In this document: in pieces, positions 1-9,352 of the stretch
How the letters are laid out: each line of letters begins with the position of its first letter
How positions within the stretch are numbered: position 1 is the first letter of the stretch
DNA from: Aminobacter anthyllidis
Lineage (GTDB): Bacteria; Pseudomonadota; Alphaproteobacteria; Rhizobiales; Rhizobiaceae
NCBI RefSeq assembly: GCF_018555685.1
Contig: NZ_JAFLWW010000011.1
Span: 62,001 to 126,000, forward strand
Length of the DNA stretch: 64,000 bases
Direction of reading: 5' to 3'
Program-made: the position numbers and the translations under genes
The notes under the pieces: model-generated
What the model was told of the DNA's origin: nothing
What the model saw: only the letters and a program-made list of their open reading frames with translations
The model's database searches: none

Positions 1-81
1 ACTAGGCTCCTTTCCGTGTTGTTTAGCTCGTCGGGCATTAGTTCGCGAAGGGGGAGGGGTGGCGACGCTGGTATCGGCTAT

Positions 82-1584
82 CTACCTGCATCGCAACTTA
101 TCTGCTTTCGGCACACCCGAGCCGGGGGTTGTCGATATTGCTCGCCCCGTCATCTCAACCGTGGCTGGGAGGTCGAAATAGCTGAGCAGCGTCGGCGCGA
201 CGTCGCGCAGCGAGATGCGCCTGGCGCTGTGATCGGCCGACGTGTACGGATCATGGATCCATAGGATGCCGTCAGGATGATGCATCCCGCTCTTCAGCCC
301 CTCAACCTGGTAGAAGAGGCGGAAGAAAGGCATCAATATGCCGTCAGGTCCCATGAGAGGCGCATCCTTCGGGAGCTGCCGATATACGTTGCATCCGGCG
401 TATACGTCGGTTCCGTGGCAATGAGCCTCCATCGCCGGTCCCTCCGGGAGACAAACCGCGCGCAGAGCCTCGGCGGCAGCTTTGGCAGATGCCTCTTTTT
501 CGAAGCGGATCTGGAACTGCTCGGACATCACAGGCTCGATCCGGTACGGGCCCTCTACGCCTGCAAATTCCAAGACCCGTTCGAAAACGCGAGGGCGATA
601 GTAGGTTTTGCCGCCGATATCTTCATAGACGAGGCACGGCTGCTGACTAAGTGCCGAACACAAGATGAGTATCGTTCTTCCATCATCAGTGAGCGCCAGT
701 GCCTCGCCGATCAGGCGGTCCATCTCCTTGTAGCCGAACAGAATCGCGCCACGGTATTCCGACTGCTCGGTCGGATCGGGTTTAACCGTGAAAACATCGG
801 GGTTCATGTTACGCCAATACATGTGCTGGAAGTGTGCCGTACTATTTATGAAGAACGTCGCAAAATCCGGCCTATGGGATGCGTGCCAATTTTTGAAAAC
901 ATCCCATTGCAGCTTGTCGAGAATGGTCGCGCGCTTCCATCGGGAATTTGGATTCATGCGCTCCGCAATCAGCTGGCGGATGATCCAAATGCCAGTGTTG
1001 ACCGACAATCCATGTCCAAGCATGAAGCGCAGGAAGCGCAGATAGTCTCCACTTGAGAGCGGGATGCGGTCATTAGTGTATTCTTGGACGTTGCGCTGAA
1101 CGAAAGTGAAATAGTTCCTGAATGTGCCGGCTGGATAGGGGGGCGTACCACTCGCCCACGGGTCCGGAAGCACCGCGCCATTGATGGGCAGGTCGTAACG
1201 CGAGTTCATGCTCCCACAAACAAAGACGGTGCGGCCGGCTCGAGAGAGCAGATCCCAGACCTGCGGACTATCGAGCTTATGTCCGTCGCCAAGGTGAAAG
1301 ATTCCGTGCTGATCGTAGGACAGTCCACTATGCACCGTTATCCATTGGATCCAGGGCTCGAGATTGGGGGAAGCCTCCTCAGCATCGGTGGTGAAGATGG
1401 ATGAGCCGTCGTAGAGCCGCTTGAAATTGGGAAGCTCGCCGGCGTCCATGAAGCGGGTAATCAGCGTTGGGCTCAGTTCATTGAATTCAAGCATAACCAC
1501 GGCGCAATTTTCGCGCCGCTCTGGCGTTGGGTTAGTCAAGACGTAGGCACTGGGCGGCTGCGAACGCATATAGAACTGCTCCAT
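82..1584 (-). CDS. alkaline-phosphatase-superfamily protein (type I phosphodiesterase-like) of the EPS locus
   Basis: A 500-residue soluble protein whose opening strand VVMLEFNELSP and late DHSARRISLRDVAPTLL segment resemble phosphodiesterase/nucleotide pyrophosphatase-type members of the alkaline phosphatase superfamily. In that fold a D/E-rich strand end and a late Asp-His pair bind the metal. No signal peptide is evident. ATG 1584 was taken as start; an in-frame ATG at 1569 is an alternative. Proteins of this kind recur in rhizobial polysaccharide clusters, where a role in removing or transferring a phosphorus-containing substituent is plausible, but this is inference. It is transcribed away from the RTX gene across a 592-bp gap. 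The canonical Ser/Thr nucleophile region is not obvious by eye, so catalytic competence is uncertain. Confidence 0.6.
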   Translation of the reverse strand: MEQFYMRSQPPSAYVLTNPTPERRENCAVVMLEFNELSPTLITRFMDAGELPNFKRLYDGSSIFTTDAEEASPNLEPWIQWITVHSGLSYDQHGIFHLGDGHKLDSPQVWDLLSRAGRTVFVCGSMNSRYDLPINGAVLPDPWASGTPPYPAGTFRNYFTFVQRNVQEYTNDRIPLSSGDYLRFLRFMLGHGLSVNTGIWIIRQLIAERMNPNSRWKRATILDKLQWDVFKNWHASHRPDFATFFINSTAHFQHMYWRNMNPDVFTVKPDPTEQSEYRGAILFGYKEMDRLIGEALALTDDGRTILILCSALSQQPCLVYEDIGGKTYYRPRVFERVLEFAGVEGPYRIEPVMSEQFQIRFEKEASAKAAAEALRAVCLPEGPAMEAHCHGTDVYAGCNVYRQLPKDAPLMGPDGILMPFFRLFYQVEGLKSGMHHPDGILWIHDPYTSADHSARRISLRDVAPTLLSYFDLPATVEMTGRAISTTPGSGVPKADKLRCR

Positions 1585-2176
1585 AGCGGATCGCTTTCTA
1601 TCTGCATGCTGAACGGAGTGTATTCTCGTCGTTTGGTCATAGCAATCGCTACACCCTCACGCATAGCAGGTTTGACGCGGCGCTTCGTCCGCCTACACCA
1701 GTCGACTTAACGGAGTGCCGGCTCAGCAGGTGATGCCTTTGAGGAATGGGGTCTCAAAGTGCTCAGACGGCAGAGGAACCGTCACAATCGTGAGCGAAAT
1801 CGCACCGCATCCAATTCGAACTAGTACCGGCGCATGTAAACAGTAACTTATCCCGTAATTCCCCCGATCCATTATTTCAACCATTCGTTGCATTGCAGAG
1901 ATGACCCAGTTTCGCTGCGGTGAGACCTCGCACATCGTCCCTTTATTGCCTTGTGGCCGCCAGATTAAAGCCAAACTTCTAATTGAGAACCGCGGCGAGT
2001 TCGGCACAGGCCCCCCTGATGCCTCGGCGCACGCTGTTGTCCACAGCTGGGCAGCTTGCGATGCCGGTTGGAAGGCTGCAGGATACCCATCCAACTCTTA
2101 GGCAGCTGATTCTATCGGCTGATACCGGCGCAGCAGCATTGGTTCGGGCGCTTCGCACGAAAACGAAAGGTTGGAG
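1585..2176. other. 592-bp divergent intergenic region
   Basis: This lies between the leftward phosphatase-like gene and the rightward RTX gene, so it should hold both promoters. Short open frames exist on both strands but have unconvincing composition and no recognisable motif. I see no clear inverted repeat or terminator. Confidence 0.5.
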
Positions 2177-3883
2177 ATGACACGGCTTGATCTGCTAAAT
2201 TCACTTATCGGCCCAGTGATATCGGTTTCGGCATCGTCTGGGCTTGGGCAAGAGTTTGCCCAATATGAGCAGGCATTCACAACATACAACTCCACCCATT
2301 GGGCAACCGACGGCGCTGCATGGGCTTCGGCAAACTACTATGATCGAGCCTTCATTAATTACGTCTGGTATGCACGGACGGGCGACAAGACTTATCTTGA
2401 CCAAGGCAACGCAATTGCTGCGGATTATCTAAAGAATTATGTTGAGGCAAACGACTATAGCATCGCGTCATGGTGGTCTATGCCGAAAGGCATTACCGCG
2501 CACTACCTTATCAATGGAGACCAGGCCAGTTTGACTGCCATCGGCAAGTTGGCGGATCAGGTCGTCGGCGCGTGGAACAGGGACAACAATTGGGCGAACC
2601 TTTTTGACCCGCACCTTTCGGGCGGCCGCGAGCAAGCACGTAGCCTCGAAACCTTGACACAAGCAATCCTCATTGACGCACCCTCTGTCGGCGTGCCCAA
2701 GATTCAGGCTAATGGCGAGGATTGGGGCGTGGCCGGTGGAAACGACTTCCGTGCGCTAGCCAAGTCCTTGGTCGAAAAGATTCTGACTTCCGGGTTTCAA
2801 AGTGCCGACGGTTCCCGACCAAATTTCATGGAAGGAGCGGCGGTCGACGGCGACCCGATTGATAAGCCCTTCATGAATGGCCTGATGAACGAGGCCCTCA
2901 TCAATTATTATGAACAGGTCGATGCCGACCCGCGCATCGTTCAGTTTGTTAAATCCAATCTCGACTACATGTGGGCACATGAATGGGATCCCGCAGCAAA
3001 GGCTTTTCAGTACATTGACGAGACCTCCGTCAACGGCGTCCAGGACACCCCCACAGCAGACCTCAATATGCTGATCGTGAGCGGGTTTGGGTTTGTCTAC
3101 AAGCATACTGGAGATACCACTTATCTACAGCGCGGCAATCTTGTCTTCGAGGGTGGAGTCGACGGCAGCTGGTTGACAGGCTCAAAGCAGTTCAATCAGC
3201 AATATGCCAGTTCCTACAACTACCTTGCGTACATACAGGGCAAAACAGACACGCTTCCTGGCACCAGTTCCGGTACTGCGCCCGCCGTTGAAAATCTCGA
3301 GCTCACTGGCAAGGAGGGCAGGGATCATCTGGTGGGAGGCGCTGGCGACGATCAAGTACGTGGCCTGGGTGGCAACGATAGGTTGGAAGGCGGCAAAGGC
3401 AACGACACGCTCTATGGCGGGCTCGGTAGCGACGTTCTAAACGGAAACGATGGCGCCGACACTCTTTATGGTGAAGCTGGCAACGACACGCTCAAGGGTG
3501 GCCCCGGCAACGATCGGCTAAATGGCGGTGCCGGCAAGGACATACTCGAGGGACTGGAGGGTATGGACATCCTCACCGGGGGGGCGGGAAGTGATGTGTT
3601 CGTGTTCCGGTCGCTAAGTGAGGCCGCACCCAACCTGCCCGACATCATCACCGACTTCGAACACGGGATTGACCGGCTGGATTTGAGCCTCATCGACGCC
3701 AATCTGCGCGTCACGGGGGATCAGGCTTTTTCCTTCATTGGCGATCGTCAGTTCAGCGGAAAAGCAGGTGAACTTCATCTCGTCAACCATCTGCTTTCAG
3801 GCGACGTGGACGGTGACAAAGTTGCCGACTTCGGCATCCAGGTCGACGGCTCAGTGCTTACGACGGTGGACTTTGTCATCTAG
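2177..3883 (+). CDS. secreted RTX-repeat protein with alpha/alpha-barrel-like N-terminal domain (putative polysaccharide lyase or hydrolase)
   Basis: This 568-residue protein has two parts. Residues 1 to about 370 are rich in aromatic helical segments (for example YDRAFINYVWYARTGDKTYL and WWSMPKGITAHYL), which suggests an alpha/alpha-toroid glycan-active domain. Residues about 375-470 carry tandem GGxGxDxL nonapeptides such as GGKGNDTLYGG and GEAGNDTLKGG, the calcium-binding RTX beta-roll. A DVFVF-containing tail follows, typical of type I secretion substrates. There is no N-terminal Sec signal, as expected for such substrates. ATG 2177 was chosen because GAAAGG lies about 6 nt upstream; a TTG two codons earlier leaves no space for a ribosome site. 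The likely role is depolymerising or trimming the exopolysaccharide, like the RTX glycanases of Rhizobium. No type I secretion genes are present in the window. Confidence 0.75.
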   Translation: MTRLDLLNSLIGPVISVSASSGLGQEFAQYEQAFTTYNSTHWATDGAAWASANYYDRAFINYVWYARTGDKTYLDQGNAIAADYLKNYVEANDYSIASWWSMPKGITAHYLINGDQASLTAIGKLADQVVGAWNRDNNWANLFDPHLSGGREQARSLETLTQAILIDAPSVGVPKIQANGEDWGVAGGNDFRALAKSLVEKILTSGFQSADGSRPNFMEGAAVDGDPIDKPFMNGLMNEALINYYEQVDADPRIVQFVKSNLDYMWAHEWDPAAKAFQYIDETSVNGVQDTPTADLNMLIVSGFGFVYKHTGDTTYLQRGNLVFEGGVDGSWLTGSKQFNQQYASSYNYLAYIQGKTDTLPGTSSGTAPAVENLELTGKEGRDHLVGGAGDDQVRGLGGNDRLEGGKGNDTLYGGLGSDVLNGNDGADTLYGEAGNDTLKGGPGNDRLNGGAGKDILEGLEGMDILTGGAGSDVFVFRSLSEAAPNLPDIITDFEHGIDRLDLSLIDANLRVTGDQAFSFIGDRQFSGKAGELHLVNHLLSGDVDGDKVADFGIQVDGSVLTTVDFVI

Positions 3884-4224
3884 CCTCCGCCCCGCAAACG
3901 GATAGTCTTGCGGGCATCATTTCACGATATCGTCACCTGGTCAGCAGGCAATATCTGCTGTGCGGGCACGCTTTGCCTGAGCTGAACTAGCATCGTCGTG
4001 CGAGGCTTGGTTCGTGCCCGCTCCACCACTGCAACGTTGATCAGGGCCATCCTTTCCGACCCGGAGATGCGTAAACATCAACATGTGATATCCGCATTTC
4101 GGCGTCCGGTGTATGGTAAGAAAGAAAGTGTATCGGCAGCGACGATGAAAGGGCTGGATCTGTGGCCAGCAAAGCCTGACGTTCAGTAGTTTTCAAAGAA
4201 GTTGCTATCATCCCAGGCGAACAG
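3884..4224. other. 341-bp intergenic region before the polysaccharide export genes
   Basis: No convincing gene is seen. It probably carries the promoter of the three-gene export operon starting at 4225. No strong hairpin with a T-run was found after the RTX gene. Confidence 0.4.
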
Positions 4225-5196
4225 GTGGACACTTCTACGAATATACACGACCGCATCGATGCTCTCATATTGGGAGCAATCAACATTATGCGACGTCGGA
4301 TTATGCTGATTATTATCCCTCTTCTACTCTTCTTGCCATTCAGCTACGCGATCGCATCATTTTGGCCTGGAAATTATACCGCCCGGACGCTTCTACTTGT
4401 TCGACAGACGACAAGCACCAATCCTTTATCAAAGGATCAAACATCTCCAACCCCTTTGCTAAACGAGAGAATTGATGGGCTCCGGGCCCTGCTGTTCAGC
4501 GATCACGTACTGAGCAACGTCGTTGACGATCAGGTCGATGCGGCGATCGGTGAAAATCAGAAGAGATTACGCATACAAGAACTCCGCCGGTCCTTGTGGC
4601 TTGAACCCATCGGCAACGAGTTTTTGCAGATTACCTACACCGGCAAAATGGCGCCGGGTCTCGGCTCCAAACTGGAAACCGTCCTGATCAGGTTTACCGA
4701 AGCTCTGACGCGTCAGGGGGGCCGAAATGTGGGCGATCTTCTCCTGGAACGACGCGCAAGCGAACTCAACGACGCAAAGGCGGTGGTTGACCAGCTTTCC
4801 GCTCAACGTGATGCGGCCCCGAGCGCCCAACGTACAGAGCTGGATCAGAAGCTTTCCAATGCCATAGTGAAGCATGAGGCTGCCCAAAACGTCTACGACG
4901 AGTACCACCGAAAGCTTGGCAACTCAGCGCCAATTTCAGGCGTGGATTTGGTGAACTCTGCCTCCAACATGATAGTGATCGATCCGCCGCGCGACCCACA
5001 ATTTCCGTCGATGTCCAAGCTGTACAAGTTTGCGATTGTCTATGGCGCAGGGATGCTTTTTGCCATCGGATTGGTTTTTTTCGCTGAGATTACAGATCCA
5101 TATGTCCGTGATCGACGGGCAATTTCAAACGTTACCGGACTGCGTTTCGTCGCCACTGTCGGAACAATCGAGCAAATGGGCGATGGAAAATCATGA
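4225..5196 (+). CDS. Wzz/PCP-type polysaccharide co-polymerase (chain-length determinant)
   Basis: A 323-residue inner-membrane protein with the classic co-polymerase layout: a membrane helix at about residues 25-47 (IMLIIIPLLLFLPFSYAIAS), a large periplasmic part with a coiled-coil stretch (about 170-235, RRASELNDAKAVVDQLSAQR), a proline-rich PPRDPQFPSMSKL element before the second helix, and the second helix at about 265-290. It ends soon after the second helix, so the ATPase partner is a separate protein (6389-7111), as in split Wzc/Wze systems. The start is GTG. The stop overlaps the next start by 4 bp (ATGA), implying translational coupling. The family controls chain length in Wzx/Wzy-dependent assembly. 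Confidence 0.8.
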   Translation: MDTSTNIHDRIDALILGAINIMRRRIMLIIIPLLLFLPFSYAIASFWPGNYTARTLLLVRQTTSTNPLSKDQTSPTPLLNERIDGLRALLFSDHVLSNVVDDQVDAAIGENQKRLRIQELRRSLWLEPIGNEFLQITYTGKMAPGLGSKLETVLIRFTEALTRQGGRNVGDLLLERRASELNDAKAVVDQLSAQRDAAPSAQRTELDQKLSNAIVKHEAAQNVYDEYHRKLGNSAPISGVDLVNSASNMIVIDPPRDPQFPSMSKLYKFAIVYGAGMLFAIGLVFFAEITDPYVRDRRAISNVTGLRFVATVGTIEQMGDGKS

Positions 5197-6392
5197 ATAG
5201 CAGGTTGCTGTACGCTTCACTTGCGCTTGGTTTGTCCACTGTCTTCGCGTCCGCTCAGAACTCCGCACCGGTTCAGTCAAGAGTGACCACTCAGGTATTG
5301 GGCAGGGCGGATCGGCTTCTCATCCGCCTTCTCGGCTACCCAGAGCTCAGTGGCGAGTATCGACTGGGACCTGAGGGGGACGTCACCATCGCGGTTATCG
5401 GCCGGGTCAACGTGTCGGGCCTTGACGCAGCTTCGCTTGAAAAGCTCTTGTCGGACAGGATAACCGAGATCACCGGCAAGACCGGCGAAGCAACCGTGGA
5501 AGTGATCGCATACAAGCCTGTTTTTGTGACTGGCCTCGTTGAGAATTCGGGCGCAGTACCCTGGCAGCCCGGCCTGACGGTGCTGCAGGCCGTGGCTCTG
5601 GCTGGAGGCCTGGTGCAGCCATCGTCGAAGCTCAATGGGGAAACTGCGTCGGTCGAGCGCCGCGATGCTGACTATCGCAAGCTTCTCGACGATCAGATAC
5701 GAAGCGTAGCGACCATTGCGCGCTTAAAATCGGAACGCGCCCGGACCCCGACGATATCCGTCCCCGACACATTGACAACGCTTGCAGGTAAAAAGACGGC
5801 CGAAGATCTCATCCAGCGAGAACAGCTCGTCCTCAATTCCCGTATGGGTTCACTCGATGCACAACTGGCATCCAATGCTCGCGCGAGAACAGCCGCTAGC
5901 GAAGAACTCAATCGTCTTGCAGAACAGCGCGTTCTTTTGGACGGACAGATCGAGCAGCAGCGCAAGACCGCCGCCGAAATGACCGACCTGCAAAAACGCG
6001 GAGTGGTTCGGGCTGAAACCGTGCGTGAAGCCGCCTTCCGACTTTCTGACATCGAGGAGAAGCGGACCAATACGCTGGTTGCAATCGCGCGCGTTCAGTC
6101 ACTCATTTTTTCACTGGAGAGTGGGGAGACGGTCATAAAGTCTGAACGTTCCTCTGGTCTTGATTTGGATATCTCGCGTCTCGAGCAGAAGATCTTTCAG
6201 AATTCGGTCGAGTTGGCAAAATGGCGCTCGGACTCTGCGAAGCAAAGCGAGTTCATGATCCGCTACCAGATAGTCCGCAATGGCAGTGTGTTCGTTCCCG
6301 ACGCAAAATACTATTCAGAACTTCTCCCCAAGGACGTACTGGTTGTCGGTGATGACGGATCTTCGGTCCCGAGCGTGGTGGGCGAAAAATGA
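5193..6392 (+). CDS. outer-membrane polysaccharide export protein, ExoF-like (poly_export plus SLBB)
   Basis: A 399-residue protein with an N-terminal signal sequence (LLYASLALGLSTVFASAQ). A polysaccharide export domain follows (about 35-100, DRLLIRLLGYPELSGEYRLG and TIAVIGRVNVSG), then an SLBB segment (about 105-150, VFVTGLVENSGAVPWQPGLT) and a long helical, probably coiled-coil, C-terminal half (about 200-350). That extended C-terminus matches the rhizobial ExoF arrangement rather than E. coli Wza. It overlaps both neighbours by 4 bp, placing it centrally in a coupled export operon. It should form the periplasmic/outer-membrane conduit working with the co-polymerase. Confidence 0.8.
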   Translation: MNSRLLYASLALGLSTVFASAQNSAPVQSRVTTQVLGRADRLLIRLLGYPELSGEYRLGPEGDVTIAVIGRVNVSGLDAASLEKLLSDRITEITGKTGEATVEVIAYKPVFVTGLVENSGAVPWQPGLTVLQAVALAGGLVQPSSKLNGETASVERRDADYRKLLDDQIRSVATIARLKSERARTPTISVPDTLTTLAGKKTAEDLIQREQLVLNSRMGSLDAQLASNARARTAASEELNRLAEQRVLLDGQIEQQRKTAAEMTDLQKRGVVRAETVREAAFRLSDIEEKRTNTLVAIARVQSLIFSLESGETVIKSERSSGLDLDISRLEQKIFQNSVELAKWRSDSAKQSEFMIRYQIVRNGSVFVPDAKYYSELLPKDVLVVGDDGSSVPSVVGEK

Positions 6393-7111
6393 CGCGACAT
6401 GCGTTGGATTTCCCTAATCGCCTGCCGTCGTCAGAAGCGATCAAACCCAGATGGATCATGGAGCTGGAACTGCTGGCGCTGGGCATAGCCGCCAACAGTC
6501 AACGCTCGATCGCCATCTCCGCTCCTGGCCCGGATACAGGAGTGACGACCATCTGCCACGCGCTGGCAAACGTGCTTGCACAATCAGGTTTGTCCACTCT
6601 CGTCATCGACTGGACCGGAAACCTGAAATTCACTGATAAGCTTACGCTTCAAGATCGGCTTCGCAGCTGTGACTACGGCGCCCGTGTCCCATCCAGATGC
6701 TCGACGCTCAAGCTCTCGTCAGTCGGAGTCCTGCCGGATGCCGCACAGTTTGTTGAACTGCTGGACAGCACCGCTCTGCGGTTTGACAGATTGGTCTTCG
6801 ACCTGCCTTCTTTGTCGGGCACGCTGCTCGGGCAAATCAACCCCCTTCAAGTCGCTTCGGCAGCGGATGCCTTTTTCTTGATATGCATGAGAAATCAGGA
6901 AAAGCGCCGGGTCATTTGCAAGGCAGTCGAAAGTGCCTCCAAGGCAGGTGTGCCAATAAGTGGCTTGATCATGAATGACTTCCATCACAGCTATATCGGC
7001 AATGAGATTGTCCGATGGGCGAACAGGCATCTTAGACTGGCTCCGTTCATCAAAAATCCCCTGGTAAGGCTTGGAACCTCAATAAGAGAGCTTGAAGAGG
7101 GAACGGATTAG
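6389..7111 (+). CDS. P-loop ATPase of the CpsD/Wze (BY-kinase-like) class with a lysine-less Walker A
   Basis: A 240-residue cytosolic protein with a MinD/BY-kinase-like fold: Walker A region SAPGPDTGVTTICHALA, Walker A' VIDWTGN and Walker B RLVFDLPSL. In active tyrosine kinases the Walker A reads GxGKT/S. Here the lysine position is valine (TGVTT), reminiscent of BcsQ-type proteins that read GTT. The C-terminal tyrosine cluster of autophosphorylating kinases is absent. It is translationally coupled to the ExoF-like gene (ATGA overlap at 6389) and probably acts as the cytosolic partner of the co-polymerase at 4225. Nucleotide use and kinase activity are doubtful. Confidence 0.75.
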   Translation: MTRHALDFPNRLPSSEAIKPRWIMELELLALGIAANSQRSIAISAPGPDTGVTTICHALANVLAQSGLSTLVIDWTGNLKFTDKLTLQDRLRSCDYGARVPSRCSTLKLSSVGVLPDAAQFVELLDSTALRFDRLVFDLPSLSGTLLGQINPLQVASAADAFFLICMRNQEKRRVICKAVESASKAGVPISGLIMNDFHHSYIGNEIVRWANRHLRLAPFIKNPLVRLGTSIRELEEGTD

Positions 7112-7170
7112 CATTGGGGCGTGCGCTTTTTGTCACTATCCCGGTGACGTCACAGCAAAGCGCCTCCTAG

Positions 7171-8325
7171 CTACGCCCGCTTTCCCTTCCTGGAGACGTT
7201 CCAAGCAGCCCCCTTGGGGCCTAACAGATACACAAGCCCCCCTAGTGCTGCTGCGATGTTTGACAAGGCGATGTATCTTGCCAATCCCAATATGCCCGAG
7301 GCACCAGGCAGAAAAACCGGCAAGACAAGAACCAGCCCACATACCGCTGCAATACAGGTCGCCAATATTGGATTTCCTATTGCAACACATGTCAGACCGG
7401 ACACGAACGCCGCAATCAACGCGTATGGGACAATCGATCTTAGAGCCTTGCCCGATATGAACATGAAGGCGGTGCGGCCTGTTCGAGGATCCGCGAGTTC
7501 GCTCAGCATCAAGAGCTGCTGAACGTTGCCCGCACCCAGCCTTATTCGCCTGCGGATATCCTGGGTCGACCGGGAAACTTCGAGCTCCTCCACGCCAATT
7601 TCGGGCGCATAGATGGCTCGCGCTCCTGCCGCGACGATCTTCATTGGCAGTACGAAATCGTCATTGATCGTGTCACCCGGCAAGCTAGTCCATAAGCTTC
7701 TCCGGAAAAGATAAAATGCGCCATGCGCCCCCATGACGGAACCAAACGACGATTCCAGCCTCTTGATATATGTTTGATAACGCCAGTATGCATGTTCAGC
7801 AAATGACGATGCAGTACTCAGGCGATACGCACCACATACGACACCTATTCTTTTGTCGCTGAAATACTGCGCCGCCTTTTTCAATGCAGACACATCCAAG
7901 AGCGCAGATGCATCCGACAGAGCTATTATCTCGGCCGTCGATCTCGAGATGAGTTCGTTAAGGACAGCCACCTTCCCAATATTCTGGCGGTAGACTACAA
8001 CCGTAAATCTGTCGTTTTCCCACGCTTGCACCGCCAGCTCGTCAGCAAGAACCTTCTCAGTTCCATCGCTGCAGCCATCGAGAGCAACTGTGACAATCAG
8101 CTTCTCTCTGGGGTAATCCAGAGCCCGAATGTTTCTGATCTTTTTGGAGATGACAACCTGCTCGTTATGGGCCGGGACAATCATTTCGACGACCGGCAAA
8201 TCGCTGATGTCAGCAATCTGGCGGCTGCCGTAAGGTTTCAATGATGTTGCTGCAAACAATATTATTGGATAGAAAATGACGTGGTAGACCACAAGGCCAA
8301 ATGACACAAAAAATACAGTCGCCAT
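7171..8325 (-). CDS. family 2 glycosyltransferase with membrane segments
   Basis: A 384-residue protein. An N-terminal hydrophobic helix (1-25) precedes a GT-A domain: VEMIVPAHNEQ, the nucleotide-binding LDGCSDGT, the DxD-like LSDASALLD, the acceptor-site NDDFVLPMK and RRRIRLGAGN (QxxRW-like). It ends with three or four membrane helices (about 285-365). This resembles processive or membrane-anchored transferases such as ExoA/ExoU-type enzymes. It probably adds a sugar to the lipid-linked repeat at the cytoplasmic face. ATG 8325 has a GGAGG about 10 nt upstream. It converges on the export operon with a 59-bp gap. Confidence 0.8.
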   Translation of the reverse strand: MATVFFVSFGLVVYHVIFYPIILFAATSLKPYGSRQIADISDLPVVEMIVPAHNEQVVISKKIRNIRALDYPREKLIVTVALDGCSDGTEKVLADELAVQAWENDRFTVVVYRQNIGKVAVLNELISRSTAEIIALSDASALLDVSALKKAAQYFSDKRIGVVCGAYRLSTASSFAEHAYWRYQTYIKRLESSFGSVMGAHGAFYLFRRSLWTSLPGDTINDDFVLPMKIVAAGARAIYAPEIGVEELEVSRSTQDIRRRIRLGAGNVQQLLMLSELADPRTGRTAFMFISGKALRSIVPYALIAAFVSGLTCVAIGNPILATCIAAVCGLVLVLPVFLPGASGILGLARYIALSNIAAALGGLVYLLGPKGAAWNVSRKGKRA

Positions 8326-8695
8326 CTCTAGGATGCCTCCCTGTTTAGTGCACTTGACTTTTATCTAATATCCTTGCGATCCGCACTTGACGTCGCCCGC
8401 TACAGCAGCTTGTCTCGTGCCCTTATGGCTACCTTGAAACAGCTGAGCTGTCGACAAGGACGCACAAGGACAAGTGAAGCGTGCTCAACATCACCGGCTC
8501 CGACCGACGCTCATTGTTCAGCCAATGACATGGGCATGGAACCCTTCCGGCGAGATCCCAGCCATGGCCCGGTAGGTCCAGCTGCGATATCCATGTCGGA
8601 TGTGGTTGAGTTGCGGATATCAGCACTCCCATGTAGTGTTTCCAGGCGGCCCAGAAGGAAGATCGGGTACTTTGCACAGCCGGCCAGCCGACCCT
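8326..8695. other. 370-bp divergent intergenic region
   Basis: This region separates the leftward glycosyltransferase from the rightward acyltransferase and should contain both promoters. No gene or clear regulatory repeat is seen. Confidence 0.4.
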
Positions 8696-9259
8696 ATGAA
8701 TGCTGCTCGAACGGCGGTGGCACTGCTGCGCGGATTGGTGTTTCCCGCGAAATGCAAGCTACTTGGCAGGCGTGTCTCGACGGGTCGAAACCTGAAGATC
8801 TTCGGGCGTCTTCAGCTCAAGGGCCCGGGGATAGTGGTGCTGGGGGACAACGTCGTTATCGATCGGCTGGTTACGCCCTGGACATATAGTTTCGAGGCGC
8901 AAATTACGATCGGCAGCGACACCTACCTCAACGGCACGCGCTTCGGATGCAAACAATCGATATCGATCGGCCGTTTGGGAATTGTCGGTGATGCCTCAAT
9001 TTCCGATACGGATTTCCATAGCACGCATGTCGATCGACACAGTGAACTTGCCAACATCCGAACTGCCCCCGTACTGATCGAGGAAAATGTCTGGATCGCC
9101 TCGTCCGTAGGTATCTTGCCGGGGACCCGCATTGGTACAAATTCGGTCGTCGGATATGGAGCGGTATGTGCAGGCATCTACCCGCCAAATTCGATCATCG
9201 TTGGAAATCCCGCCAGAGTCATAAAGACGGTTCCAGGCACACAGGAGCCTATGAACTAA
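8696..9259 (+). CDS. left-handed beta-helix acyltransferase (LacA/NodL/WcaF-like)
   Basis: A 187-residue protein with hexapeptide-repeat turns throughout (ITIGSDTYLNG, ISIGRLGIVGD, VLIEENVWIAS, SVGILPGTRIG, SVVGYGAVC). It ends with IIVGNPARVIK, the signature end of trimeric acetyl- or succinyltransferases that use acyl-CoA. The catalytic His is probably in TDFHSTHVD. It probably O-acylates a sugar of the polysaccharide repeat unit. ATG 8696 has a weak ribosome site; an in-frame TTG at 8672 lies about 10 nt after AAGGAAG and is a plausible true start. The flippase gene follows after 93 bp. Confidence 0.75.
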   Translation: MNAARTAVALLRGLVFPAKCKLLGRRVSTGRNLKIFGRLQLKGPGIVVLGDNVVIDRLVTPWTYSFEAQITIGSDTYLNGTRFGCKQSISIGRLGIVGDASISDTDFHSTHVDRHSELANIRTAPVLIEENVWIASSVGILPGTRIGTNSVVGYGAVCAGIYPPNSIIVGNPARVIKTVPGTQEPMN

Positions 9260-9352
9260 CAGAACGCGCAAACGGATTGAAACCGCACCGACTATGAACT
9301 TCTGAAAACGGCGCAGGATGCTCACGGATAGGAGCCAGGGGGGCGAATTCAC

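Noticed and set aside
3300-3600. Tandem nucleotide repeat or CRISPR-like array
   Set aside because: The periodicity is in the protein (RTX nonapeptides); the DNA units are divergent and have no spacer-repeat structure.
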